From Cinclus cinclus (Eukaryota; Chordata; Aves; Passeriformes; Cinclidae), in the NCBI RefSeq assembly GCF_963662255.1, contig NC_085047.1, positions 110,295,872-110,359,871 of the forward strand: a stretch of DNA of 64,000 bases. The letters are read 5' to 3'. A program made the position numbers and the translations under genes. The notes beneath the pieces are model-generated. The model was not told the origin of the DNA and did no database searches. It saw only the letters and a list, made by a program, of their open reading frames with translations. Positions 25,813 through 38,200 of this stretch are shown here, one piece after another. Each line of letters opens with the position of its first letter. Position 1 is the stretch's first letter.

Positions 25813-28800
25813 TAGCGTGCTGAATCCAAAATCAGAAATAGTAAAAATGAGATGTATATAAAAACTAACATAGAGTATCCATTAGAATTCAGCTGGATAC
25901 AGGCAGTTTGAATTGTTCTAATGGGCTGTCTGTACACTTAAAACCAATCTGTCACTGCATCAGTTTATATTCGTTTAATTATAGATAGGTATAAAGGCTA
26001 TTCTTCAGCTGAGCCAAACTGTGTCTTGGTGTGTTGTAACTCTAAAAAATTGAAATTGAATAGTCTGAATTAAAGAGGTGATGCAAATTTAGAGTTTCAT
26101 GGTTAATTAGTTCTAGAGAGATTAAAGCAGTGGTGTGTTCTCTGTGGGCATGCAGTTTGATGTTTTCTCTGAAGCATACATGGTAAACGAGTGGCTGAGA
26201 ACAGGACTGGTAAACCACTGCCTTCTAATGCTGTTTAGATTGCATGAATTGGATTATGATTGCATTTATGAGAGTATGTTTATATATTCTGTAATTGAAA
26301 GGAAAATACCTGAGCAAGGATATCCCTGCAATTGAGAACATGCAGATACTACAAGATGCAGTCAGATGATTTACTGGAGATGGAATATTTTTAATTAGCT
26401 GTTGCATAACTTGAAGTTACTATTGTGTGTCTTGAGGACGTCACACAAATGTGGAGGGAAAAGTGATGAACTCAGGAAGTTGGCCTTGTCTAATGCACAT
26501 GGCTAAGACAAGTGAAATCTGTGGAAGCCCTGAAATACACTTTCCTCGGAATGTAATTTAAGTAATTTACATGGAGAATTATTATTAGACTCTTAAGCAA
26601 ACAATCCCTAAATAAGAGGAAGAATAAAATAGATTATTCCTTCATGTAAATGTTTTGTATTTACTAGCATCTACAAAATACATAGTATTTTTGTAGAATG
26701 TTTCATTCTAGGAATTAGCAAGATTTTGAGTGAATTGGCTATTTCAATAGTAGCTTTCTTGTATCTCTTGGTTAAGTTGTGTTACTTGCCTTGAGCAGAA
26801 TGGAATTTACAATGCTTTGCCCACATCCTTCAGCTAAGCAGAGAGACACAATCTGAGGGTAAATTCACAGTAATGTTGGTCAGTCTGACAGGAGAGCTGC
26901 AGTTTGTCCTGGCTGGCATTGGGGTGAGTACTCTCTAGCCTTGCAGTGTACCACTTCAGATAATTAAAGAAACCGAAAAATAATCAGTCTTTGTACATTT
27001 GGCAGGGTTTTGTTGTTGTTTCCTTTAGTACTCTGAACCAGCTCACTTCATGATAATTCAGCCCAAAGCATTAGAATAGGGAAGAGATGAAATCAAGCAG
27101 CTTGTCCTTGGTGTCAGCTGTTGTGGAACTGCAGCTGCAGGTGGACACTTCTGCCTGCAATTTAAGCCAGCCTGGACCAGGATTGCTGCTGAAATGAGCT
27201 GGTTTACCCTTTTACTGCTTCTTTGCTGCCTCCACAAGTTTTTGATGTGGCCGTTGTGCGACCCAGCCCTGTTAAGGAAGAATGGTGGTGATTACAGGTT
27301 TATTGTGGTGGTGGTTGGCTTAGGGCTGCAGAAGAGTGCAGTGTGAGCTGGCAGCAGTTTGGTTTCACTGGTTTATGTGAGTACCTTGAAATCTCCATCA
27401 GGTAGTGCAGGAGTACTGACTGCATTGAACTGCAGTAGACTGCAGTGTGTGTGTATGTATATATATGTGGCAAGAAACTTCTTCATGCTGGTACTTTTCC
27501 CTTAGTGATCTTTATAAACATCAGTAGAAGACAAATACACAGGAGGGCATTTTTTAAAAAACACAGATTAAATACCAAATATATTAGTTTTAAAAAATGC
27601 ATTTCAAAAATCAGTTTCTTCCTAAAGAAAGTTTTGAGTTGGTAATGTATTTGTTCTGGTCTTAGGCTTACTAAGCCTTATGAATATGAATTATTGAAAG
27701 CGAGAGATGGATTACAGTTGAGTGTTTTGAAACAATACAGTTTTATTCAAAAGTAAACATTTATTCTAGTGATATTATTAGAGATCTCTAAGTTTGGTGC
27801 TGTTAATATTGGAGACTGGGCAGAGGAGTTAGAGGGTATTCAGTCAGTTTTTATAGTGTATGTAATGCCTTGCAAATTTACACAGTATAAGAAAAGATTT
27901 TATTTAAAGTGTCTTGGAGAAAGATAACAGCATTGAAACTTGAGATGAGACATCATAATAAAACACTTAGGAATGTGCACAGTGTTAAAACAGAAATTTC
28001 ACTCCAGTTGTTAACTTGAGGTTTTGGTGATTGGATCAGGAACTCAGCACTGCCAGATGCCTCTTGCTGGAAGCTCATACAGCTCTTTCTATCACCTTAC
28101 TTGGCTTTTTAACTTTCTGAGAACTGTTTTTATTTTATGTGGTGCTTGGAAGTCTGAGTTGCTCTGGGAAATTACATTTCATCTTTTGTGGTTATACAAT
28201 GCCTGGTGGTATAGAGTGGAATTGCAACTCTATTTGTCTGTATATAACACAGTGAAGTTGCAACACAGTGAATATGGAATTGTTGTTATACAATTACAAG
28301 TTCAACAAATCTGATGTCACAATTTTCTTCATATAATCTGCTAGACTGCTTGGTGGGGATGTGATGGGCTTCCTAGTGGGGCTGAAAGGCCAGTGGACAC
28401 AGGCTTTCACAGGCACATGCTGGATAAAGGGCACACAGGTCAAATTCCCTGGGTGAATACTGATGTGCTAAAGGGGGTTTGGCTGCAGGGTCTCTATTAG
28501 TCTCATCTGAGGTAGAATCAGTTTCTTAACTCCCTCTGACATCTGCGGTTAGACAGTGTCAGGAGGAGAGTATTGGAAAAGATTACAAATTTGGCCTTTT
28601 AGGCTCTTAATCAGGTCGTTGCTACATAGACCTTGAGCAGCGCCATGAATTCAGATGGAGAATCTACTACAGGAATTCAGGCATAAAAGAGTGAGAGTAA
28701 ACAGCTGCACACATTTACTCTGAATGCAGAATAAACAGCCACATATTTGGAATGTGTGTCAGCTTCTCAATGGTATAAAGGTGATTATAAGTGTAATGTT

Positions 28801-29000
28801 TACTTAGAGCATTAAAATAATGTTAAATATTTCAAATGTGGCTTTGTCAGTTGTATTCCATAAAAAGAAATACTAAGTCTAAAATAGAAGATTCTCTGTA
28901 GAAGTGTATTTGTTTCTGTAATGTTCTTTTCCAAGTGTGGATTGTGTTTCTGTGTATGTGTTAATACAGGATATTGTCTTTTTTTCTTCCCCTTCAGATT

Positions 29001-29093
29001 ATGCAATGGTCTCTGCAAGATGGCATGTTCTTGAGTTGGAGCTTTTTAAGGCAAACATATGCTGGTACTTCAACTTTACTAAGTGGACTATAA
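29001..29093 (+). other. uORF A in USP9X leader (30 codons)
   Basis: The ATG at 29001 begins three bases after the acceptor, with A at -3 and C at +4. It reads 30 sense codons, starting MQWSLQDGMF, and ends at TAA 29091-29093, 62 nt before the main ATG. Its frame differs from that of USP9X. Such a leader ORF would be expected to lower or condition translation of the main frame. Confidence 0.5.
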
Positions 29094-29119
29094 TTTCTTC
29101 TCTCACTTCAACTACATAA
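29006..29119 (+). other. uORF B in USP9X leader (37 codons), same frame as CDS
   Basis: The ATG at 29006 overlaps uORF A in another frame and has the better context (G at -3, G at +4). It encodes 37 residues starting MVSARWHVLE and ends at TAA 29117-29119, 36 nt before the USP9X ATG and in the same frame. Stop-codon readthrough would therefore give an N-terminally extended USP9X. Confidence 0.5.
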
Positions 29120-29155
29120 GCAGACAAAATTGCAAAGATCTGCCCTGTGTCGAGT

Positions 29156-29251
29156 ATGACAGCCACGACTCGTGGCTCTCCAGTAGGAGGGAATGATAGC
29201 CAGGGCCAGGCTCCTGATGGACAGTCCCAGCCTCCCCTCCAGCAGAATCAG
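29156..29251 (+). CDS. USP9X: USP9X coding exon 2 (residues 1-32)
   Basis: It starts ATG ACA GCC ACG (MTAT), with A at -3, and ends AATCAG|GTATGG. The 32 residues are Gly/Gln/Pro/Ser-rich and presumably disordered. An in-frame TAA 36 nt upstream fixes this Met as the start. It ends in phase 0. Confidence 0.96.
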
Positions 29252-32200
29252 GTATGGTATTAACAGTCAATTCATCTAAAAATAAAGGAATTTATTATTT
29301 AGAAGTAGTGTTTCTGAATTACTTGAATTTGCGTATTTCTGGAGATTTCTTGTTAAGTTAGACATTTTTGTGTGTGTCTGGAAGTACAATATTTTTAGGG
29401 ATGAAGGCAGTGGTATTGGCTAATTAAGTAGGGTTAAAGAGGATGGCATTGCAAAAAATGCTCCCTTTTCAGGTAGTGGCATAATTCTTTCAAGCATACC
29501 TGTTTTGGATAAGAAGCCTTCTTGGATTAATACCAGAAGCTTCCTTGGAACCACATTGTAGAATCTGCCACAGATTGGTAAAACCACACTACATCTGTGA
29601 GTTCAGTTTCTGCTCTGTTCTGCAGAAGTACTTTCTGGATAAAGCAGCTTATTCAGGTATCAGCCCTTCCAGAACAGCTGCATCCGGGTCTCTGTTCATT
29701 GTACTTGACTTCCTGAACAGCTTCTCATGTTCCCTGCTTTCAGAAGAAAAGCAAAAGCTTTCATGTATTACATCACAGTGTAATGATTCTTTTTTGTTGG
29801 GGGAAAAAATGCCAAGAAGATGCTTTTAAACGATATCATGTAAAGCAATAACTATTTAAGAGAAGAACCACACCTTATAATTTAATTCAGTATAAAAATG
29901 GTATTTTTTAATACCATGAGGTTTAGTGATTGCTCCTTCCTGAGAGTGAGTTGTACTTTGATATGTATGGTGGGCTGGTCCTGAACTGCCAAGGAAGTCT
30001 CCACAGTTGCTGAATCCCTCTGCCTCAGTGGGATGGGGAAGAGAATTAGAAGGAAAAAGTGAGAAACTGTTTGGGCTGAGATAAATGCACTTGGATAAAT
30101 GAAGGGGTAGGGGGAAATAAGTGATGCAAGTGTCATCGCTCACTACCAGCTGATGGATGCCCAACCAATCCTCAAGCAACAGCTGCCTTGGGGAAAAAAA
30201 AACCCCTTTGTTTTATTGCCAAGTGTGATGCTCTGTGGCATGGAGTATCTTTTGGGTCATTTCAGGTCAGCTTTCTGGGCTGTGTGCCCCCCCAGCCTCT
30301 TGCCCTTCTAACTGCTGGGGGCAAAGTGAGAATCACAGGATGGGTGAGGTTTGAAGGGACAACTGGTGGTCATCTAATCCAGGCTCCCTGCTCAAGCTGA
30401 GTTCCCTAGACCACCTTACTGGGGATTGTGAGCAGACAATATATCTCTAAAGAAGGAGACTCCATAACCTCTCAGACAGTCCATTCCAGTTCTTAGTCAG
30501 CCTCACTGTTAAGTTCTTCTTCATGTTCAGGTGGAACTTCTAGTGTTTCATTTTTTGCCTGTTGCCTCTTGTGCTATTGCTGGGCATCACCAAATGGAAT
30601 GTGATCCATCCCCTGACACCATTCTGCAGATACTGATGAGGTTCCCTCTAAGCCATCTCCAGGTAAAAAGGCCCAGTCCCCTCAGCCCTTCCTCAGTGAG
30701 ATACTTCAGTTCCTTCATCATCTTTGCCACTCTCTACTGGACCTGTGCCAGGAACTCCACATCTCTCCTGTACTTACGAGTCCCAGACTGGACACAGCGT
30801 TCCAGGTGATCCTCACAGAGCTGAGCAGAGGGGCAGGATCACCTCCCTGACCTGCTGGCAGCGTTCTTCTTAATGCACCCTAGGATCCCATTGGCCTTCT
30901 TGGCCACAGGGACATGGTGCTGGCTCAGGGACAGCTCTTTGTCCACCAGGAGCCCCAGGTCCTTCTCCCCAGAGCTGCTTCCCAGCAGGTCAGTCCCAGC
31001 CCGTCCTGGTGCCTGGGTTGTTCTTCCCCAGTGCAGGACCCTGCATTTGCCTTTGCTGGATTTCAGGAGTTCTCTGCCCATCTCTTCATCTTGTGGATCC
31101 CCTCCCAAGGGCTGCACAGCTCTCTGGGGTATTGGCTCCTTCTCCCAGCCTTGTCACCAGAGAACTTGCTGAGGAGGCATCTGCCCCTCACCCAGGTCAT
31201 TGATGAATAAGTTAAACAGTCCTGGGCCAAGTATTGAACTCTGGGGGCCACCACTGGTGACAGGCCTCCAACTGGACCCTGTGCCACTGACTACCAACCT
31301 CTGGGATCTGCCAGTTCTCAGTCCACCTCACTGTCCACTCACCTTTGCCTTGCTTCTTGAGTTCATGAATGCAGCTGCTGTGAGAGACAGTTGTCAGAGC
31401 CTTGCTGAAGTCAAGGCAGACAACATCCCCTGCTCTCTCCTCATCCATCCAAGTAGTTGTTTCATTGTAGAAAGCAGTCAGGGTGGTTGAGCACAATTTA
31501 CCTTTAGTGAATCCATGCTGACCTCTCCTGATCATCTTATTGTCTTCCATGTTGTAGAGACGGCCTTGAGTGAACTATTCTGTCACCTTTCCAGGGGTTG
31601 AAGTGAGGCTGACTGGCCAGTAGTTCCCTGGTTCTTCCATCCTGCCCTTATTGAAGACTGGGGTGATATTTGCTTTCTTCCAGCACTCAGGCACCTCTCC
31701 TGCCTCACTATGGTTCCAGCAGTTCTCTCAGCATTTGTGGGTGCATCCCATCAGGGTCCATGGACTGTGGATATGAAGTTTCATTATATGGTCTCTACCC
31801 AATCTTATCAACCAAAGGAAACTTGTTTCCTCCAAACCTCCTCTGCAGTCTCCTGGTTGAGGCAGCAACAGGACCACATTTACCCCATGTATTTGAAGAA
31901 GTCCTTGTTGTTACCCTTGACATCCTTAGCCAGGTTTAATTCCAAGTGAGCCTTGGCTTTCCTCACTGCATTTCTTCCTACCCTGACAGCATCCCAGGTG
32001 GCCTTTCCTGCTTCCACCTCATGGCATCTCCTCCTATGTCTGAGTTCTGACAGGAGTTACTAAAGAGAAGAACATACCTTGAATCTGTGCCAGCACTGTT
32101 CACCAACAGACAAAACACTGGTGTGTTACCAGTGCTGTTTTGGTCACAAATCCAAAACCCAGCACCCTACAGGCTTCTGTGAACAAAATAACACTCCCTG

Positions 32201-35200
32201 CCAACCAGATTAATACAGCAGGTGAAAGATGTTCTTGAGGTCTTGTCTTCTTAAGTCTTGCTCTTAGTTCATACTGTGTATGAATAATAAGTGACATTGG
32301 CAAAATGGATTGTGTTTTGCGTGGCCCATCAAAGTGGATGTAACAATCGTGTTCTTTGAGGTTGGTTAGTAGATGGTTATAGTAATGAGTCACTCATTTT
32401 TAGCAAACTCTTGAAGAAAGTATTTTTTATGATTGGTTTTCAACAAAAGCACAGAGGAAAACATCTCTCTCCTTAAACTAGTCAACTTTTCTGGACAAGA
32501 TTTATAAAAACTGGACCATCAGTGTGTTTATTTCATCTTCTGTAAAAGTGATCTGCTGAAAGTAGAAGCTGTTACCAAAAAAAAAAAACCCACTTTCCTC
32601 ACTGGGAAAGTAGCTTGATTTTTAAACTGCAAAGACAGAAAAAAGGTAGCACATTGTGTGCTCTGTTTTTTGTTAATAAATCTGAAATAACTTTTTTTTC
32701 ATATTGATCTGTACTTGAGATTATTCTTTGGAGTACATTATGACAGAAAACTGCCAAAACAAGTGGAACACAAGTGCAGGTAATACTTAAAGTATTTTCC
32801 ATCCCAATTTTAGACTTCTTCACCTGATTCTTCCAATGAGAACTCCCCAGCTACCCCGCCTGATGAGCAGGGCCAAGCTGATGCTCCACCCCAGCTTGAA
32901 GATGAGGAGCCTGCATTTCCACACACAGACCTGGCAAAGTTGGATGACATGATCAACAGGTATTTTTACTCTTTTATGACAAGGTGTAGATAATTTGTGC
33001 AATCATCTTCATTGTGGAATCAGAATTTTTGTATCTTTGTTTCACTGGATTTCTTGAAAAGCTTTTTTTTATTGGGTAAAATTGTAAAGAGACAGAAGAT
33101 TAAAGCAGAATGTGTTTTTGTTTGGGTTGGTTAGTGTAATACTTGTCAGGGCATTTAAAAATCTATTTACTGAGCCTATATTTAAAAGCATTACGATGGG
33201 GCAAGAATTCTTGATTTTTTCAGAAGCACAATTGAAATTGAGTTTGTTTGTTTTTGAATATAGGCCTCGATGGGTTGTTCCTGTATTGCCAAAGGGGGAA
33301 TTAGAAGTTCTTCTAGAAGCTGCTATTGACCTAAGTAAAAAAGGTAACTGAAAGAGATTTTATTATTGGACTGGTGTGCAATGTTTTTTTTACTTCTTTT
33401 GAATCCCTGGTGAAGGCTTAAAAATTGTTAATAATTTCTGTTACAACCCTGGTGCTGAAGATTGTGTCAGAGTGCTGTGCAAAATCTTCACAGATGAGAA
33501 CTTTGAAAAGCCATTAATTTAGTTAGAAATAGGTGCCTTAGCATGAGAAGGGAAGTTGAATAAGCTCAGAGATGTAAAAATCCTGTCATTCCTGTCATAC
33601 CTGTTTTCTGTATTCACTTTGATATCACACCTAGTGGGTTTGGTCTTTATAACAGATGCTAAAACTCAAAGAATTCAAGTTGTTTTTATTTTTTAATAAG
33701 TTTCTAGTCTAGCCTTCAAATATTGTGCGATAAATTTTTGTTCAGATTTGGCATACATGTTCTTTTAAGAATATCAGAGAAAAGTTAGCATTTTTAACTA
33801 TTAGTCTAAGCATGGCTTAGACTAATGGTCCTACCAGTGCTTGCTGGTGTCTCACTTGGGAGTAAGAGAGTTCCATATCAGGACAGTGTGTGCATGTTTA
33901 TTAAATTGTACTGGTAAGATTGACAGGTTTGCCAAGTGTTCTGGAAAGTTCTGTTCTCCTGGGAGGTTGCTTGTGTTTGAATAATAACAAAAGTCACAGC
34001 AGATTTTTTTAGGATATCTATGTTTACCAGCTCTTTGTGTTTCGAATATAGCATCATACAAAGTGCCTGCTCTTTCTACTACATAGGTGCTGGCCCAGGA
34101 CATCTTCATTTCCATATGAATAAATGTTATTCTTAGGCAGCTTTAAGATGAGAAAGCTAATTGTGGTGGTCATGATATTCTGTGTTGTCTTGATTGCTAA
34201 GTCTTTTTCTCTTTGGAGCACTCTGTGAAGAAACAAAAGTTAGGATGCATCCTTGTGATCCAGCACAGGATAATGACATGCTGTTACCAACACTTGATTT
34301 ATCAGCTGTAGTTGTGCTTAGAATTGGTGACTTTGTGTGTAGCTGAGTCTGGCAAAAATCCTCAAGCAAGTGTAGGATGTTCAAGGGATCACATCTGTTC
34401 TGAAGGAAAAAAATGCCAGCTTTTCAAGAGAGTGCAGCCACCTTTGTGTCTCTGTTGTTGGAGCAGTGCAGTGAAAAGAAACTATCTGCTTGTGATGTAT
34501 GAGAGAGATGTGTGTTCTGCCAGCTGTTAAGTCATCTTTAAAAAAAACCAAAAAAAAACGCAAAGCAAAACAAAAAAACCCGAAAACAAAACCTAGAAGC
34601 TGTCAATGCAGTGAAGTAATAAGAGCAGGATGAGATTTCTAGCTACTTCTGACATCAATGTACTTCCCCAAAGCATCAGGCTTAATTGAAAGTTCCCCCA
34701 AAAAAAGCTTATTTTTCTTTTTGAAGTTGTGAAAAACAGTGGAAACTTACTCATATAGTTCTGCACTTCGATTTTTATTAAGTTGTTGGTGTGCAATTCT
34801 AAAAAGTACTTCTGTATTGCTACTTAATTATGTTTCCTCCTGCCCTCTAGATGAATTCCTGTGTGTGTACGCAAGGATTATTGGATAAGGAGAAAACAAG
34901 GAAAGCTCTTAGTTGTTTACTGTGTTATCTTTACAGCTACATCCTAGATTTTTGGAGGGATTTTTGCTACTTGAAGTTATGTGATGGCCAGTGTGATTCC
35001 TTTAAAATAACTTCCAGGTCCCAAGGAATATGATAGGGTGTAACTGATGCTGTCTTGGTAGCTCAGAGCTTGGCAGACACTGTTTGAGAGTGGGGTTTAT
35101 CTAGAGAAGCAGTATAAGCGGTTCTGTTGTGTATATTTCTTAAAAGATTAAACTGCCTCATTATCTCAGTAACATCTAAAATTGGACTCCTCACTACCTG

Positions 35201-38200
35201 TCTATGGGGTTTTGCATATTCTGACAAGATTGTTTCCAAAAGGAGGAACTGAAAAGACAGATTGAAAAATAACCAGCTTTTGAATTACATAAACTCTGTA
35301 TTTCTGTCTGTATCTTATTTAAACTATGCAGCAACAAAACCAGAAAGACCCCACTGCATGTTTTTGTCAAGCACCATTTTCCTGTGGTTAGGGCTCCTGA
35401 GCATTCTGGAATGATTGCAGGGTAGCTACTTCTTGTGGCCCTGGCTATAAAATGAGTGAAATTTGCATCATCTTTAAATCTTTTCAGGACCTACAATTGA
35501 AAGGGACATAACTGAACTAATTGAAAGTACATATATGAAATGAATGTCAGCATTGCCACCTTCAAGTGAAAGGGACAAATTTGACAAAGTAATGTGAATC
35601 CTGTTAAACTGTGACTTGCATTATTCCTGGCAGATGCACCCATTTATGGAAAATTCTCTTTTTATGTGTGGGCATCGATCTATAATTCTTTGTTAAACAA
35701 TGAGCTATGATACTATCAACAGATGGTCTGGAGTTGCTTGCTAATAGAAGAAAACCTATTTGAAAAATGACATTTAATAGCTAGACTGATGTTTATCTTC
35801 ACAATAAATCTGGAATACTTACAGAGTATTTTCAGTAATGAGATTTGCACCAGAAATAAATGTCATGGTGAATTAGATACTATAAATTTTAAAAGATAAA
35901 AAATATTGTTTAAGGTTTTGGTTTTTTAATAGGCAAGAATATTCTCCACTCTTTTTTTCAAAAGGATTTTATTGCTCCTAACATTTACACTCAGTTTTTA
36001 ACATGCTGCCAGAACTTTCCAATATAACACATGCAAGCAAGATGCAAGGCAACTTCTGGAATTTATAACTTACTTAAACTGAAATGAGATTTCACTACAC
36101 AGTATAAACCTTCAGACTTGATCCCATATCTGTGTTTTTGTTGAATTGCACAGAATGGGAAAGAACAAGTGTTCTAGTGACAATTCTGTGTGTGCATGGG
36201 CACACGTGCATCCAAAAGGTATACCAGCCCAGTAATGGGAGTTGTTTCCAGCACCCTCTAAAGACCATCTCTGTCTCTCTCAAGATAATTCATCTGCATT
36301 TCTGTGGGACCACTACTGAGTTCCTTACTGAAGCTGTATCTTCAGCATTTCCTTGAAGTGATTATTTTTACCCTTCTTCATTCACTGGTTATGCTGTTAG
36401 CAAGTAGATAAGAGAGAACATAAAGAAGAATGGAAGATAAAGATTGTACTTACTGTTACTTTTGCTAGTAGATATATATCAAAGATATGCATTGGTTTTA
36501 CTTGTTTAAAATAAATTCTGATACTTTAAACACCAAGCCTTTGAAACCTAAATGTGATTTAACCCCAGCCAGCAACTAAGCACCACACAGCTGCTCACTC
36601 ACTGCCCTTCCACTGGGGTGGGGGAGAGAAGCAGAAAGGCAAAAGTTAAAATGGGTTGAGATAAAGACAGTTTAACAGGTAAAACAAAAGCCTTGTGTGC
36701 CCGCAAAGCAAACCAAGGAATTCATGCACCACTTCCCATGGCTGGGCAGGTGTTCAGTCATCCCCAGGACAGCAGGGCTCCATCACAGGTAACAGTGACT
36801 TGGAGAGACAAACAACATCACTTCTAGCATCTCCCCCTTCTTTCTTCCTCAGCTCTGTAGGCTGATCACAACACCATATGGCCTGGGATATCCCTCTGGT
36901 CCTTATGCTCACCTGTCCTGACTGTATCCCCTCCCAAATCCTTGTGCACACCCAGCTTACTTCCTGGCAGGGTGGTGTGAGAAGCAGAAAAGCCTCGGAT
37001 CTGAAAGCACTGCTCAGCAGTAAAGAAAACATCCCTGTGTTACCAACACTGTTTCCAGCCTAAATCAAAACACAGCCCTGTATGAGCTACTGAGAACTTA
37101 TCAACACCAGTGCAACAAATCTCTGCTTTCAGCATTTAAAACGTTCATGTAACAACTAATGAAATTCCATGTCTAATAGTTTGTTGTTTTTTCGTACTTT
37201 AAATAGGCTTTGATGTCAAAAGTGAAGCATGCCAGCGATTTTTTCGGGATGGGTTAACAATATCCTTCACAAAAATCCTTACAGACGAGGCAGTGAGCGG
37301 CTGGAAGTTCGAGATTCATGTGAGTTTTTAAAGTTGTGTTTCTGAAGAGCATGGTAATTTAAATAAGGAAGGAGACTGCCTTTGTGATTAGGGGGAGGCT
37401 GTAAAAACTGGATCTAATCTTTGAAACTCGGTGAGAAAGCTCTTGAATGCATGGATCTGCACAGGCAGTGGAGAATCATCTTTCTGTCAGTGTTTCACTT
37501 TATTGCTTCTGATGTTTTGGAAGGAAATAAAACATGAGTGATGATTTAGGGAGGACTGGAAGCATGTATATTCCAAGTTTATACATTGTACAGTCCCCTG
37601 CCACGCTCTTACTTGTGGGTTTTTTTTTTTTTTGTTTTTTGTTTTTTAATTAACAGAGATGTATTATTAACAACACTCATCGACTAGTGGAACTCTGTGT
37701 GGCCAAGCTGTCCCAAGATTGGTTTCCCCTTCTTGAACTTCTTGCCATGGCCTTAAATCCTCACTGCAAGTTCCATCTGTACAATGGTACTCGTCCCTCA
37801 GAAACAGTTCCTGCAGGAGTCCAGCTTGCTGAAGATGAACTTTATGCCCGTCCTCCTGACCCACGATCACCAAAGGTATGAGAGCCTTTCCAGACCCATG
37901 TATTTTATTCTGTGCAGTGTTACCTAATGACACAGCAGCTGTAGAGAAGTGTTTTAGAGTGGGGGACAAAAGCCCTCTTCATTCTCTCTATCACTTAGAT
38001 GTTCTGCTGCTTATGACTCCTGGTTTAATGTATATTTCCCCTTCTAACTCTTCCTGTCTTCACCACAGTCAGACTGTGTCACGTGTTTCTGTGGTGAGCT
38101 GGCACAACTCTGCTTGGAATTCCATTCCTACTGCGTTAATTGGCTTGCTTGCATTTGCCAGTTGATGGATTTACCTTCTCACTTAACATAAAATTCTGTA

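Larger units (their letters stand above)
5777..28997 (+). other. USP9X: USP9X intron 1 (about 23.2 kb)
   Basis: It is bordered by GTGAGT at 5777 and a good pyrimidine tract with CAG ending at 28997. It holds five CR1 fragments (13818-14318, 18560-18640, 19133-19560, 22465-22853, 25141-25812), a pyrimidine-rich run near 10709-10740, short TA/TG tracts near 8522-8548 and 27447-27468, and a T/G-rich stretch near 7455-7495. The first 400 bases still belong to the CpG island. No nested gene is supported: all open frames are short and lack recognisable similarity. Confidence 0.75.
5706..29034 (+). other. uORF spanning the exon 1-exon 2 junction
   Basis: The ATG at 5706 stays open for 23 codons plus two bases to the donor at 5776. 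If exon 1 is joined to exon 2 at 28998, the frame continues for 12 codons and then a TGA at 29032-29034. The same frame is open upstream to an ATG at 4956 in a strong context (A at -3, G at +4), so its length depends on the true transcription start. The composition is Arg/Pro/Ala-rich, typical of GC-rich DNA. Confidence 0.35.
28998..29155 (+). other. USP9X: USP9X exon 2, 5'UTR part
   Basis: The acceptor is a long pyrimidine tract ending CCTTCAG at 28997. The 158-nt leader segment contains several upstream ATGs, including uORFs at 29001-29093 and 29006-29119. A TAA at 29117-29119 is in frame with the main start codon, so the protein cannot begin further upstream in this exon. That makes the ATG at 29156 the first usable start in the frame. 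Confidence 0.85.
33344..37206 (+). other. USP9X: USP9X intron 4
   Basis: Donor GTAACT, acceptor AAATAG. It contains a near-perfect hairpin (33797-33829), an A-rich low-complexity tract (34540-34593) and an antisense solo LTR (36553-37114). Otherwise it is AT-rich with no gene. Confidence 0.9.

Noticed and set aside
31212..31550. 112-codon minus-strand frame that looks like a real protein
   Set aside because: It is real homology but belongs to the CR1 reverse transcriptase, with altered catalytic residues and neighbouring frameshifts. It is annotated as part of the mobile element, not a gene.
36754..37032. Minus-strand 92-codon frame inside the intron 4 LTR
   Set aside because: LTRs do not normally encode protein and no viral gene similarity is recognisable. 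It is a chance frame in moderately GC-rich repeat sequence.
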